Positions 53,290 through 62,906 of a stretch of DNA of 64,000 nucleotides are shown in pieces; the first letter of the stretch is position 1; each line of letters starts with the position of its first letter. Origin of the DNA: JABMQB01 sp963666575 (lineage in GTDB: Bacteria > Bacteroidota > Bacteroidia > Bacteroidales > Prolixibacteraceae); contig CAXXYG010000016.1 in NCBI GenBank assembly GCA_963666575.2, positions 434,001-498,000 of the forward strand, read 5' to 3'. The position numbers and the translations under genes are program-made. A model generated the notes under the pieces. It saw only the letters and a program-made list of their open reading frames with translations. It was not told where the DNA came from and ran no database searches.

Positions 53290-54934
53290 CTGTTTTGTGC
53301 ACCACAACGACGCATCAAAATTGCCCCTTTGATTTTCAGTTACTTAGCATTTTAAAATTTGCATTTTGGGTGCTGCAAGCCTATTTTTGGGTATGTTTAT
53401 ACGTAAAAATAAGAATAGGAGCGGTTCTGTTAGCATCCAGATAATCTCCAAAAACAAGGGTAAATATAAAGTCATAAAAACTGTAGGCTGCGCAAAAACT
53501 AAACGAGAAGAAGAGTTGTTGTCATTGCTTGCAAACACTGAGTTGGAAAGGCTTACGGGAATGCAATCTCTTTTTATCGAACACGATGACATCGTGGTTG
53601 AGAACTTTGTGGACAGTATTGCAAATAATCATCTGCAAGTTGTCGGGAGCGAATTAATTTTAGGAAAAATTTATCAGAAATTCAATTTTCCATACGATGG
53701 GTGCTGCAACTATTTCCGCAACCTTGTTTTATGCCGATTAGTATACCCTGGGAGCAAATTGAAAACCGTTGATTATTTTAGGCGGCACTTAAATACCGAT
53801 GTTAGCGTTCATACTATTTATCGTTTTCTTGATGAATTGAACACCACACTAAAGCCCCAAATAGAACAACTTACTTTTAAGCATACAAAGAAACTACTCA
53901 AAGGCAAGATAAGTGTCGCATTTTACGACATGACCACTCTATACTTTGAAGCATCTGAAGAAGATGATTATCGTATCCCCGGATTTAATAAAGATGGTAA
54001 ACACCAACAGCCCCAAATAATGATCGGGTTACTGGTTGGTAAATATGGATACCCGGTTGGCTACCAAATATTCGAGGGAAACACTTCTGAAACGAAAACA
54101 TTGATACCGGTACTTGAAGCTTTTCAAAAGAAGTTTGATATTGAAAAGCCTATTGTAATAGCTGATGCCGCTTTGCTCTCGCAAAAAAACATAAATGCTT
54201 TGGTTGAAAACAACTACCAATACATACTTGGCGGGCGGATAAAAAATGAAAGTAAAGGCATAAAAGCAAAAATTACAGCCCTTAATGTTAACGAAAACAA
54301 ACCCAAAGAACTGAAATACAAGAATGGAAGGTTAATTATCAGCTTTTCTCAAAAAAGGGCACACAACGACATGAAAAACAGGAATAAAGGCTTAAAGAGG
54401 CTTGAAAAACGTGTTGCGTCGGGTAAACTGACTAAAGACCACATAAACAATCGTGGATATAATAAATATCTAAAACTATCAGGTGAAATTGATGTCAAAA
54501 TCGATTACAATAAGTATAAAGCAGATAAGGTTTGGGATGGACTGAAAGGTTATGTGACCAATACACATTTATCGAGAAAAGATGTCATTGGAAATTATAG
54601 TCAATTGTGGCAAGTGGAAAAAGCTTTTCGTATATCAAAAACCGATTTGAGGATACGTCCGGTATACCATCGGTTAAAAGAACGTATTGAGGCTCACATT
54701 TGTATCTGTTTCACGGCATACGCCATTTACAAGGAACTGGAGAGGTTGTTAAAAATAAATAACATTAATATCTCTGCTGAAAAAGCAATAGAACAAATCA
54801 GGGAAATCAGGCAATTGCGGTATACGCTACCAAAATCAAGATTGATTAAAACAAAAATCCTACACCCGACAGAAATACAGGAAGCTCTAATAAATATGAG
54901 ATTCTAAAACAGGGTGCTGCAATGCACAAAACAG
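53290..54934 (+). mobile_element. Complete insertion sequence, IS4/IS1634 type
   Basis: A 1645-bp element with perfect 12-bp terminal inverted repeats (CTGTTTTGTGCA at 53290-53301, its complement at 54923-54934), a single transposase gene and a 13-bp direct duplication of target DNA. All parts look intact, so it may be recent and active. Members of the IS1634 group are known for target duplications that are long and variable, which fits 13 bp. Confidence 0.9.
53393..54907 (+). CDS. IS1634-type DDE transposase
   Basis: This 504-aa transposase should cut and join the IS ends. The N-terminus MFIRKNKNRSGSVSIQII is the usual IS1634-group opening, so I chose the ATG at 53393 over a TTG at 53366. 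Candidate DDE residues are the D in VAFYDMTTLYFE, the D in IVIADAALLSQ and the E in QLWQVEKAFRISKTDLRIRP, which also resembles the IS4 Y-R-E-K motif. There is no stop or frameshift. The gene reads in the same direction as the gene it interrupts. Confidence 0.92.
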   Translation: MFIRKNKNRSGSVSIQIISKNKGKYKVIKTVGCAKTKREEELLSLLANTELERLTGMQSLFIEHDDIVVENFVDSIANNHLQVVGSELILGKIYQKFNFPYDGCCNYFRNLVLCRLVYPGSKLKTVDYFRRHLNTDVSVHTIYRFLDELNTTLKPQIEQLTFKHTKKLLKGKISVAFYDMTTLYFEASEEDDYRIPGFNKDGKHQQPQIMIGLLVGKYGYPVGYQIFEGNTSETKTLIPVLEAFQKKFDIEKPIVIADAALLSQKNINALVENNYQYILGGRIKNESKGIKAKITALNVNENKPKELKYKNGRLIISFSQKRAHNDMKNRNKGLKRLEKRVASGKLTKDHINNRGYNKYLKLSGEIDVKIDYNKYKADKVWDGLKGYVTNTHLSRKDVIGNYSQLWQVEKAFRISKTDLRIRPVYHRLKERIEAHICICFTAYAIYKELERLLKINNINISAEKAIEQIREIRQLRYTLPKSRLIKTKILHPTEIQEALINMRF

Positions 54935-54947
54935 GAGCCATGTTTTC
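54935..54947 (+). repeat. Target site duplication, right copy
   Basis: GAGCCATGTTTTC, identical to 53277-53289. Confidence 0.85.
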
Positions 54948-55331
54948 GGGCGAAAAATGGTTTCAAACAATTGTTGCCGGTACCGGAAAAGTAGTGATTA
55001 CCTCGGCTGGACCGCTTGAAGAAATTGAACTCACTAATGATAAATTGATAGTTGATGGTGCTTTTGCTGTGGCACGTACTTCCGGAATTGAGTTAAAAGT
55101 GGCTAAAGCAACCAAAGGTATTTTTTCAACTGTAATTTCAGGCGAAGGAATTGTAAATACTTTTAGCGGAACCGGGAAAGTATTAATTGCTCCGGTCGAT
55201 AATTATTTTAATACGCTTATTCATAGTATCCGGTCGATCGATATTAAGATTCAAAATCTGGGTAAAAAATAATCATAATACGCGTATTTTATTGTGCTAA
55301 AAACTTGAATTTATAACGTTAATTTTAATAA

Positions 55332-56426
55332 ATGAATAATATAAAGCAGATTGGATTTTTGTTGATTTTTGTGGTTGGATTTTTTATTCAAACATTAGAT
55401 GTTAAAGGACAAAAGGTACTAAACGAATTGGAAACAGCATGGGTGGAAGAAGCAAAATCGGAACTGGGGAAAGCATTATCTGATCCGGGAATGAGTGAAT
55501 CAAACCGTTTGGCAATTATTGAAAGGTCGGCAAAAACATTAAAGGAATATGGCCAACCTTATGCATATCCCGATGGAGAAATTCCGCTCAAAAAAATGAT
55601 GGATGATAATTTTGAACAGTGCAGAAAGCAAGTTGCTGAACTGTCAGATTGGTCATTAAATCTTAGCAATAAATCCTTTGATCAAAAAATGAAACTGATC
55701 AACACCATTCAGATTGAGGTCATCGAAGAGCAGATCGAACTTTTAATTCCCGGAAATACGCCAGTGCAATTGTCAAAGGATGTAATAAATTCGGTATTTG
55801 GATTAAATTTTGCCGAAGGAGTTAATGGAGGGAAGAGTGGTGATGCACAAAGTCTTGCCGAAAGGTTTAAACAACTTGCTAAGGCAAATCAGTTTCGTAA
55901 AAATATAAATGTTGTTATATTTCATGAAAAAGAGTCGTTAAGGAATATTGATAAGGACCGAAATTATTTGAAAATTTTGGAAGCTAAAATGAAGCAGAAG
56001 TACAAGTATGCTGAATCTTCAACCCGCACAATGAGCGGCTACGAAGGGGCACAGTTGGGAAAGTCCTCTAATTCGAATTCAATCCCGGTTACAACTCAAA
56101 ATTCAAAACCCAAAATTCAATCAAAAAATAGTATATTAGTTGGTACATGGAAGTTTGGCTTTCCTCAAACAGGTTATTTTTATTGGACATTTAAAAATGA
56201 TGGAACTTTCTCTTTTGATGATAAAATGAATGAAGGATCGGAAGTAATGACAGGGAAATATTCAGTTAGTGGTAACACATTAACTCTTTATGGGCCCAAA
56301 CATGAATGTGGCGATACAAAAGGAGTTTATCCGTTTAAGATGGATTATGACGAGTTTCAATTTGGAAAAATTTCTGATGGTTGTATGAGTAGGCAGTTAA
56401 CGTTAAATCATATATGGAGAAAATAA
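55332..56426 (+). CDS. Exported protein with C-terminal lipocalin-like domain
   Basis: This 364-aa protein has a signal peptide (ending near LDVKGQKV), a long helical region (about 30-235) and a beta domain at the end (about 265-364, LVGTWKFGFPQTGYFYWTFK, GKYSVSGNTLTLYGPKHECG) of the kind seen in lipocalin-like stress or binding proteins. A Ser/Asn/Gln linker joins the two parts. I do not recognise the family as a whole. The next gene starts 12 bp after its stop, and the two are likely co-transcribed. Confidence 0.7.
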   Translation: MNNIKQIGFLLIFVVGFFIQTLDVKGQKVLNELETAWVEEAKSELGKALSDPGMSESNRLAIIERSAKTLKEYGQPYAYPDGEIPLKKMMDDNFEQCRKQVAELSDWSLNLSNKSFDQKMKLINTIQIEVIEEQIELLIPGNTPVQLSKDVINSVFGLNFAEGVNGGKSGDAQSLAERFKQLAKANQFRKNINVVIFHEKESLRNIDKDRNYLKILEAKMKQKYKYAESSTRTMSGYEGAQLGKSSNSNSIPVTTQNSKPKIQSKNSILVGTWKFGFPQTGYFYWTFKNDGTFSFDDKMNEGSEVMTGKYSVSGNTLTLYGPKHECGDTKGVYPFKMDYDEFQFGKISDGCMSRQLTLNHIWRK

Positions 56427-56437
56427 ATATTAAAGTT

Positions 56438-57448
56438 ATGAGACGATTAATTTATTTTGCAGCAATTATTTTAATGAGTTATTTTGCTCATTCGCAGTCA
56501 TTAAAAATTGATAATTATTCAGTTAAACCGGGTGCTTCCATTTCTGTTTATTTTTCGGCACCTTCAACTTTTGCCGATAATGCCTGGATTGGTATTATCC
56601 CTTCAAATATTCAACATGGCAGTGAAGCAGTTAACGACAAACACGATGTAGCATACGAATACCTAAAAAAAAGGACTTCCGGTTCAATCCGGTTTAAAGC
56701 TCCAACTAAAGAAGGGAACTATGATTTTCGGATGCATGATACCGATAATAATGGAAAAGAAGTAGCATCAGTAAGTTTTACGGTAAGTAAAACAGGGAGT
56801 CAATCTAACAACGGACCCATAAATATATCTCAACAAAATGTAAAATCTGGCGAAGCAATTCAAGTTAATTTTAATTTTTCTTCTGAATTTCCTGAAAATG
56901 CCTGGATCGGAATTGTACCATCCCATATTGAACATGGCAGCGAAGCGATAAACGACAAATTTGATGTTAGCTATCAATATCTTAAAAAACGTAAAAGCGG
57001 GACACTAATTTTTAATGCACCTGATAAAGAGGGGAAATACGATTTTCGGCTTAATAATACAGATGATAACGGGAAAGAAATTGCTTATGTTAGTTTTTGG
57101 GTAAATAATTCCAAAATAGTAAATTCGGCAACTGGCGATAAAAATTCCCAAGCCTTAAGTATAAATTTTGAAACGGTAAAGTCAGGTGCAACAATTTACG
57201 TTTCTTTTAATGCGTTGTCATCGTACCCCGAAAATGCCTGGATTGGAATTGTGCCTTCAAATGTCGAACACGGTAGCGAAGCAGTAAACGATAAATTTGA
57301 TGTTAGCTATCAATATCTTAAAAAACGGACAAGCGGAACACTTGAATTTAAAGCGCCAGATAAAGAAGGCAGTTATGATTTCAGGATGAACGACACGGAT
57401 AATAATGGAAAAGAAATAGCATCAGTAACTTTTATTGTAAGAAACTAA
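56438..57448 (+). CDS. Exported protein of three tandem Ig-like repeats
   Basis: After a signal peptide (ending YFAHSQS) the 336-aa protein consists of three closely similar domains of about 100 residues each. Each has a phrase like ENAWIGIVPSNVEHGSEAVN, then a D...Y.YLKKR.SG stretch, a KEG.YDFR...DTD core and NGKEIAS near the end. The phrase AWIGIVPS resembles the A-W-[IV]-G pattern of eukaryotic SKICH-type domains, but I cannot assign a family. DNA copies are also similar, which points to internal duplication. The ATG at 56414 overlaps the previous gene; the ATG at 56438 begins the signal peptide and is preferred. Binding to other proteins or glycans is only a guess. Confidence 0.75.
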   Translation: MRRLIYFAAIILMSYFAHSQSLKIDNYSVKPGASISVYFSAPSTFADNAWIGIIPSNIQHGSEAVNDKHDVAYEYLKKRTSGSIRFKAPTKEGNYDFRMHDTDNNGKEVASVSFTVSKTGSQSNNGPINISQQNVKSGEAIQVNFNFSSEFPENAWIGIVPSHIEHGSEAINDKFDVSYQYLKKRKSGTLIFNAPDKEGKYDFRLNNTDDNGKEIAYVSFWVNNSKIVNSATGDKNSQALSINFETVKSGATIYVSFNALSSYPENAWIGIVPSNVEHGSEAVNDKFDVSYQYLKKRTSGTLEFKAPDKEGSYDFRMNDTDNNGKEIASVTFIVRN

Positions 57449-57587
57449 CCGGTTGTTAATTTGAAAGTAAATTGCAGAGAGATATAGATTAATTTAGGCA
57501 TAAAGGTTCTATTTTATGGTCTTATAATTAGTTGGAAAATGGAAAACATCATTTTGTTCACATTATAGGACATAGGATTTTTTTCTG

Positions 57588-58424
57588 TTATATAAACCAT
57601 CTTTCCCATAAAAGAGTCAAGGGATTTTTTAATGATTTACTGTTTTTATTTTGTTGTAAAGAGTTTTTAAATTCTTTGCCAAACCGCTTTGAAGCATAAA
57701 GTTTCGAACCATCTTTTAAGGTAAGCAGCAATTCGTGGTGGTTATACCGATGTATAAATTCATGGTTTACCAATAAACTATTACTTATAAGGTGAAAATT
57801 GTAATCGGCAATAAGCATGTCTTTATAATATCCCAGATTCTTTGTGATAGTTAATTTTTCGCCGTTCTCTAAAAAGATGTAGGAAATTACACCATCGGCC
57901 TGGAGGTATTTTATTTCCTTTACATTAACAAACTCAATTACGCCATTGTGCAAATGAAATGCAATTTTATTTGTCTCCGAAACTTTTTCATGGCCAACAC
58001 GGTCAAGAAGTAATTTTATTTGTTTATTAAAATATGTGTTTTTTAATTTCTCGATAGCTTTGTTAACAGCAACAACCAACTCAGTGTCATCAAGTGGTTT
58101 ATATAGAAAATCGATAGCCGAATATTTAATGGCTCTTAATGTATGTACTTTTTCACTTTCGCCGGTGATAAATATAATTTCGAAATCAATTTTACCCTTT
58201 GCCGACAGCTTATTTAGCAAATCAAAGCCGGTACCTTTTGGGAGCTGGATGTCAAGGAAAATAATGTCGTAATTATTTGATGTTATTTTTTCAAATGCTT
58301 CATCGAGGTTAAAAGCCTGGTCGGGATTGTGAATAGTTGGGCAGAGTTTTAATATGCGCTGTTTTATATATTCCGAGGTATCAGCGATATCCTCAACAAT
58401 TAAAGCTTTAAATTTGTCGTCCAT
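57588..58424 (-). CDS. LytTR-family response regulator
   Basis: This 278-aa protein has a receiver (LIVEDIADTSEYI, phospho-acceptor D in IIFLDIQLPKGTGF, T in FITGESEKV, K in YKPLDD) and a LytTR DNA-binding domain (about 165-265, FHLHNGVIEFVNVKEIKYLQ, FHLISNSLLVNHEFIHRYNH). It starts 4 bp after the stop of the sensor kinase gene upstream of it, so the two are one operon and one signalling pair. LytTR regulators bind two direct repeats about one helical turn or two apart; paired sites of that kind are seen before the kinase gene and before two lipoprotein genes. Confidence 0.93.
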   Translation of the reverse strand: MDDKFKALIVEDIADTSEYIKQRILKLCPTIHNPDQAFNLDEAFEKITSNNYDIIFLDIQLPKGTGFDLLNKLSAKGKIDFEIIFITGESEKVHTLRAIKYSAIDFLYKPLDDTELVVAVNKAIEKLKNTYFNKQIKLLLDRVGHEKVSETNKIAFHLHNGVIEFVNVKEIKYLQADGVISYIFLENGEKLTITKNLGYYKDMLIADYNFHLISNSLLVNHEFIHRYNHHELLLTLKDGSKLYASKRFGKEFKNSLQQNKNSKSLKNPLTLLWERWFI

Positions 58425-58428
58425 GGCT

Positions 58429-61365
58429 TTAGCTATTAAATTGAATATTTACCCTGGTTCCTTTTCCAACCGGCAGGTATCTAATATGAATATTATAACC
58501 CAAATCGTTGAGTATACTTATTTTTTTGTTGATGAGCTCAATCCCACGCGATTTATAAAGTTTTATGGATTGTTTTTGTAATTCTGTTGATTGCTCAATA
58601 CCTATTCCGTCATCTTCAATAATACATTCTAAAAATTCGTCTTCACCCGAAAATGAGATTTTAAGATTACCCGGTTCACTTTTTGGTAGGATGCCATGTT
58701 TGATTGCATTTTCTACCAAAGGCTGTATTATCATTGGAGGAATGGTTTTGTTGAGCAACTGATTATCAGAAATACTAATTTCATAATTAATCTTTCCTGA
58801 ATCATATTTCATTGCTTCTAAATCGATATACATTTTTAAAAGCTCAATTTCTTCGGAAATAGTAATCTCATTGCTAGTGGACAATCCTGAAAGGACTTTT
58901 GAAGATTTTATGGAGGACTCCATATATGCTCGTAATAATCGTGAAAATTTCACAAGAAAGGAATTTGCAGCTTCCGGCTTTTTTTCACTAATCAGACTTT
59001 GTATTGATGAAAGGAAATTAAAAATAAAATGTGGATTAAGTTGGGCTTGAAGTGTAGCAATTTCGAGGTGTTTAATTGTTTGTTCGCGCGCCGAAATTTT
59101 TATTTTATAACGAAACCGAGACCAGCCAAAATAAATGATAATAGTAGAAAGTAACAAGAAAATAAAAAAGGCGTATTTATAAAGGTCGGGTTCTTTATAA
59201 AAAGGGATAGAAACTTGTAGGTTAATAGAATCCGATTTTTGTTGTGAATTTGAAATGGAATTACCTGTTTTTGAAATAACCCTGAAAGTATATTTCCCCG
59301 ATGAAAGGTTTGTGTAGTGGGCAAAATTACTTGTCGTCCATTCCTTCCAGTCGTTGTCTACTCCTTCAAGTTTATATTTAAAATGAGGCGTAGTTGGTAA
59401 TCCAAATCCTATGGTTTCAAAATTAAATTCTATTTCATTTAGCCCTTTTTTAATCATGTAAAGCGGTTTGTTTGTTCTCCCAAATTTTATTCTTTCCCCA
59501 TTAACCATTGTAATTCTGACTTCGTTAAACTCAGAAATAAACCTGATTTTATTCAGATCTAAAACCGAAGTATTTGTTGTCGATGGGATAATTAGTTTGG
59601 AGCCATTGAGCAAAAAACCATTTTGACACACTTCTTCAGCAATAAACCCATTGTGGTAATTATATAATTTCATTTCCAGTTTTCCGGAGGAGTAAAATTT
59701 TTGGAGGTTGAGGATATATAATTCGCGTGATGTCCCAAATACAAGCAGGTTTGGATTTGGTGAAATAATTGCTGCAATATTACTTTCAATAAATCCTTCA
59801 TCAATCCGTTTATATGTTTTTGTTTCGTTTCGGTATAACCATAATCCGTCTCTCCCTCCAAGCCAAATATTATCGAGATAATCTTTAGTCATTGTTATTA
59901 CACCATTCTTTGGACCAGGATCATTTTCAGATATCAGTTTGCTGAATTTTTTTGTTTGCCGATTATATTGGGCAATACTTTTTCCGGTGCCAATCCAAAT
60001 AATGCTATCATTTTTAAATTCAATCGATACCGGATGTGAAACCAAAATTTCAGAAGTTGAATCAATTACATACTCCAGTTGGTCATTTTTATCAATAAAG
60101 GCTAAACCATTTTTCTGACCAATAATAATACGATCACTATATGGGTCGTATTTTGAAATGAGAGAAATACCGGTATCAAACTTTTTTGTCTTGTGGTAAT
60201 CGTATTTTATAATTCCATGATGCGTAGGGAAATATAGGTTACCTTGTTTGTCTTTCGAAGCACCATAGTAATAATCAGTTTCTTTAATGTTGTTTGCCCT
60301 AAACGCAATAATTTCCTGTTTTTGTTGTTTTTCGAAATCTAATTTATACAACCCTTCTTTAAAAACCGCACCATAAAATTGTCCGTCTTTTCCTTTTATA
60401 ATGGTCCAAAAATCATTCATAAATGAACGGTCATAAATCGTTAAGGGGCTGTTAATAATTTGGTATAATCCGTTGTCTGATCCTGCCCAAATATTCATGT
60501 CCTTATCGAATATAATAGGGTAAGGCGCTTTAATCATATTTAAGTCAATCTTTGATGCGGTGTTTGTTGCACTATCAATTTTAAAAGACTGATAGAAGCC
60601 TTGTAATAGTTGAATGGATAAAGGAATATGATTTACCTGAATTGAATCAATATTATCATTGTGCATAAAATACCTGTAATATTCTTCGTTCGTTTTTATA
60701 TTTTTTATAGAAACACTTTCTCTATTAGCTTCCATTAAGTTAATTGTGCCGTTGCTAAAGTTTCCCACTGAAATGGTTGTCCCTTTTTCCGCAGTAATAA
60801 TTTTTTGAAATTTATTATTATTGAGTTTATAAATATTTTTACCCGATACATCATCACAATATTTTGTCCCCGTTTTTTTATCGTATTTAAAATATTTGAT
60901 TCCTTCTGGGGGTAAATTTTCTCCGGGGAGGAAAGTTTGAATCAATGTATCGTTTTTAAAGTGTTTTAAATATGCCAGGGTCCAAATCCATACATCATTT
61001 TTAGCAATGTAAAATTTAAAGGGCTGAAAACTCTCATAGATTTGGGTCATTGAATTTCCATTGTAGCGAAAAAGTTTGTTTGATGTTTTGATAAGGAGGT
61101 CACCATTGTCGTCTTCATTTATAATTTTAATACTTTTATTCGGCAGAAAATGGTTAAAGGTAATGCCATTAAAACAAACCAATCCCGATTTTGTGCCTGC
61201 CCAAATATAACCCCGCGAATCCTGAAAAACTTCGCGCACCTGAATTTGAGGAAGCCCATTATGGGTGGTGTAATTTATAACGGGCTTGTTTTGTCCGCAA
61301 AGCAAAAAGCCAATTAAAATTAACAGGCTTATTAAAAAGGTTTTTTTGAAGCAAAAAAAAGGCAC
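58429..61365 (-). CDS. Propeller-sensor histidine kinase (LytS/YpdA type)
   Basis: This 978-aa membrane kinase has a signal peptide (about 1-25), two-component-regulator propeller repeats in the periplasm (about 30-640, for example VREVFQDSRGYIWAGTKSGL and KDYLDNIWLGGRDGLWLYRN), a Y_Y_Y domain (about 660-725, LNEIEFNFETIGFGLPTTP), one transmembrane helix (YAFFIFLLLSTIIIYFGW) and a LytS-type His_kinase domain with the histidine in LQAQLNPHFIFNFLSSIQS and the ATPase in MIIQPLVENAIKHGILP. It lacks the fused receiver and AraC parts of hybrid systems and instead pairs with the LytTR regulator downstream. The 5' region carries the same paired sites as the lipoprotein promoters, suggesting self-control. 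The ligand is unknown. Confidence 0.92.
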   Translation of the reverse strand: MPFFCFKKTFLISLLILIGFLLCGQNKPVINYTTHNGLPQIQVREVFQDSRGYIWAGTKSGLVCFNGITFNHFLPNKSIKIINEDDNGDLLIKTSNKLFRYNGNSMTQIYESFQPFKFYIAKNDVWIWTLAYLKHFKNDTLIQTFLPGENLPPEGIKYFKYDKKTGTKYCDDVSGKNIYKLNNNKFQKIITAEKGTTISVGNFSNGTINLMEANRESVSIKNIKTNEEYYRYFMHNDNIDSIQVNHIPLSIQLLQGFYQSFKIDSATNTASKIDLNMIKAPYPIIFDKDMNIWAGSDNGLYQIINSPLTIYDRSFMNDFWTIIKGKDGQFYGAVFKEGLYKLDFEKQQKQEIIAFRANNIKETDYYYGASKDKQGNLYFPTHHGIIKYDYHKTKKFDTGISLISKYDPYSDRIIIGQKNGLAFIDKNDQLEYVIDSTSEILVSHPVSIEFKNDSIIWIGTGKSIAQYNRQTKKFSKLISENDPGPKNGVITMTKDYLDNIWLGGRDGLWLYRNETKTYKRIDEGFIESNIAAIISPNPNLLVFGTSRELYILNLQKFYSSGKLEMKLYNYHNGFIAEEVCQNGFLLNGSKLIIPSTTNTSVLDLNKIRFISEFNEVRITMVNGERIKFGRTNKPLYMIKKGLNEIEFNFETIGFGLPTTPHFKYKLEGVDNDWKEWTTSNFAHYTNLSSGKYTFRVISKTGNSISNSQQKSDSINLQVSIPFYKEPDLYKYAFFIFLLLSTIIIYFGWSRFRYKIKISAREQTIKHLEIATLQAQLNPHFIFNFLSSIQSLISEKKPEAANSFLVKFSRLLRAYMESSIKSSKVLSGLSTSNEITISEEIELLKMYIDLEAMKYDSGKINYEISISDNQLLNKTIPPMIIQPLVENAIKHGILPKSEPGNLKISFSGEDEFLECIIEDDGIGIEQSTELQKQSIKLYKSRGIELINKKISILNDLGYNIHIRYLPVGKGTRVNIQFNS

Positions 61366-61390
61366 AACAGCATCATTTGATTTTCAAATT

Positions 61391-61461
61391 TGAAGATACT
61401 CAATTTTATGCCAGTTTGTATTTAAAAAATAACAACTGGGCAAATGAACGAACAGGTGGGC
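61391..61461 (-). promoter_or_regulatory. Paired LytTR-type sites and promoter of the kinase gene
   Basis: On the minus strand GCCCACCTGTT (61461-61451) and GCCCAGTTGTT (61441-61431) are direct repeats 20 bp apart. Continuing in the same direction with the spacing of the two lipoprotein promoters, the -7 place falls on TATCTTCA (61398-61391), which begins with TA as expected but matches TAnnTTTG only in part. Confidence 0.65.
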
Positions 61462-61520
61462 ATTTTTTTATTCTTGAAAAATAATATGTGGTAATGGTTA
61501 AAAAATCTGTTTCCCATTTC

Positions 61521-61591
61521 GACCACTTATTACGTATTGTGCCCACTTGTTATTTTGTTCTTTGATAACCACACATCCATCATTAAATTAG
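61521..61591 (+). promoter_or_regulatory. Paired LytTR-type sites and promoter, copy 1
   Basis: GACCACTTATTA (61521-61532) and GCCCACTTGTTA (61541-61552) are direct repeats 20 bp apart. Eight bases further is TTTG (61561-61564), then a 19-base spacer and TAAATTAG (61584-61591), one base from TAnnTTTG. The same layout recurs at 62907-62977. Confidence 0.75.
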
Positions 61592-61660
61592 AGGGAGATT
61601 GAATATCTGGAAATGGAATTCGCTCAGTTAATACAATAATTAAAACTAAAAACTAGAATC

Positions 61661-62831
61661 ATGAAACAATCAGGACTCGTATTGCTTGGGATTATGTTGC
61701 TTTTCTTGCTCGGATGCAATAAAGACGATGATATTTCTAAAGAGAATGAGAACCCGGGGATTACAGAGAATGTAGAGTTCCTCGCTTATTACAAACCGGG
61801 GACAGAAAAAGTATTGGGATCAGACAAATCGATTGTATTAATATCAGTCAATAATGGAGAGCTAGCTTATTCTGTTTATTTAAATGCTTATCCGGAAAGT
61901 GGAATGATTGATAATTGTGATATCAATAATAATGTAATGGTCCTAGGATTAAATTCGCGTGATTTTGATAATAAGGGAGCTTATAAGAATTTGAACGACC
62001 CCGATGCTTATTATCTTCCTCTTATTGAACCATCACAAAGCAGTGATTATTCCTATTTCCAAACAGGAACCGGAGATGTATCCGATAATGGGTATATTAT
62101 TTATTCTGATGCAACGAATGACATGAACTACGGAGATGAATACAAGCCTTATTTGATGAGATTTAATACGTCAGACGGAACATCCGAAATGGCTATTAGT
62201 GCAAATTCTTTTGTTTTGGGTCAACCGGAGCGAAAAAGTGATACCGAAGTTGGACAAATTACGCGTACTATTTTTTGCTTCTCCCGATGGACGATATGCT
62301 TATGGGCAGTTAGATGCCTATGGCGTTGATGGAGGAGCTCTACATTGGGATTACGAAATTTTATACCGGTACGACTTTGATACTCAGCAATACACTCGGC
62401 TGGGGGCATCAGATGATGATGATGTATCTATTCAAGGTATGACTTCTGATCGTAGATATATTCTTTACTCAAACCATGGCAAAACGAAACTGCTTGACAT
62501 TAATAGTGGAAATATTACCGAAACGAACATGAATGTTATAAATGTGAAAAAGAATGCATGGGGAATCAATGGCCCTTGTGTGGGCACCAGCAATGGTGAT
62601 CTATATTACAAAGATTTTGTAAATAACAATGAATATGTTGTTTGTTCGTCTCTTGGATCCGATTGGATTTACAATACCATGTTTTCAAAAAGCGGAAATT
62701 ATATTTATTTTCTATTGGAGGGTAACACTGAGAATTACCTCTGTGTTACTAATGGAATTGAAGAAGGAAGTTCTTATGATACCATTAGCCCCATTCCTGT
62801 TGAGTTTAAAGACATGGTAATGGTAAAATAA
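61661..62831 (+). pseudogene. Lipoprotein gene with a frameshift at a T6 run
   Basis: Two overlapping frames make one protein: 61661-62275 (lipobox LLGC, Cys19; FLAYYKPGTEKVLGSDKSIV, YFQTGTGDVSDNGYIIYSDA) and the continuation up to 62831 (FFASPDGRYAYGQLDAYGVD, GMTSDRRYILYSNHGKTKLL). Dropping one T from the six at 62271-62276 joins them as ...TRTIFASPDGRYA..., giving 389 aa. The continued part has beta-propeller-like repeats. The cause may be a real mutation, a switching tract or an error in the read. The joined protein looks like a surface or periplasmic beta-propeller lipoprotein of unknown role, under the paired LytTR-type promoter. Confidence 0.8.
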
Positions 62832-62906
62832 GGGAAGGAGTGGGTATAGTAGGGAAATTGTTTTTAAGTCTAATGCATTTATTTAGAAAAAATTATCTCT
62901 CATTTC

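Larger units (their letters stand above)
52832..55272 (+). pseudogene. Zinc-ribbon AIM24-like gene interrupted by an insertion sequence
   Basis: The parts 52832-53289 and 54948-55272 are the two ends of one gene. The first part has a zinc ribbon (C4, C7, C18, C21) and an AIM24/TIGR00266-like beta domain (FRYEAGAMHYMKGNLELESN); the second continues it (GEKWFQTIVAGTGKVVITSA, FSTVISGEGIVNTFSGTG). Removing the IS and one 13-bp copy of the target restores the frame across ...GAMFS|GEKW... and gives a protein of about 260 aa. The left fragment now ends at 53332 inside the IS; the right part opens with an ATG at 54924, within the IS end, and may or may not be expressed. AIM24-type proteins are of poorly known function. 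Confidence 0.88.

Noticed and set aside
61661..62831. Two separate overlapping genes (61661-62329 and 62199-62831)
   Set aside because: The second has no signal peptide and continues the first; the end of the first after 62276 is unlike the rest. A one-base frameshift explains both better.
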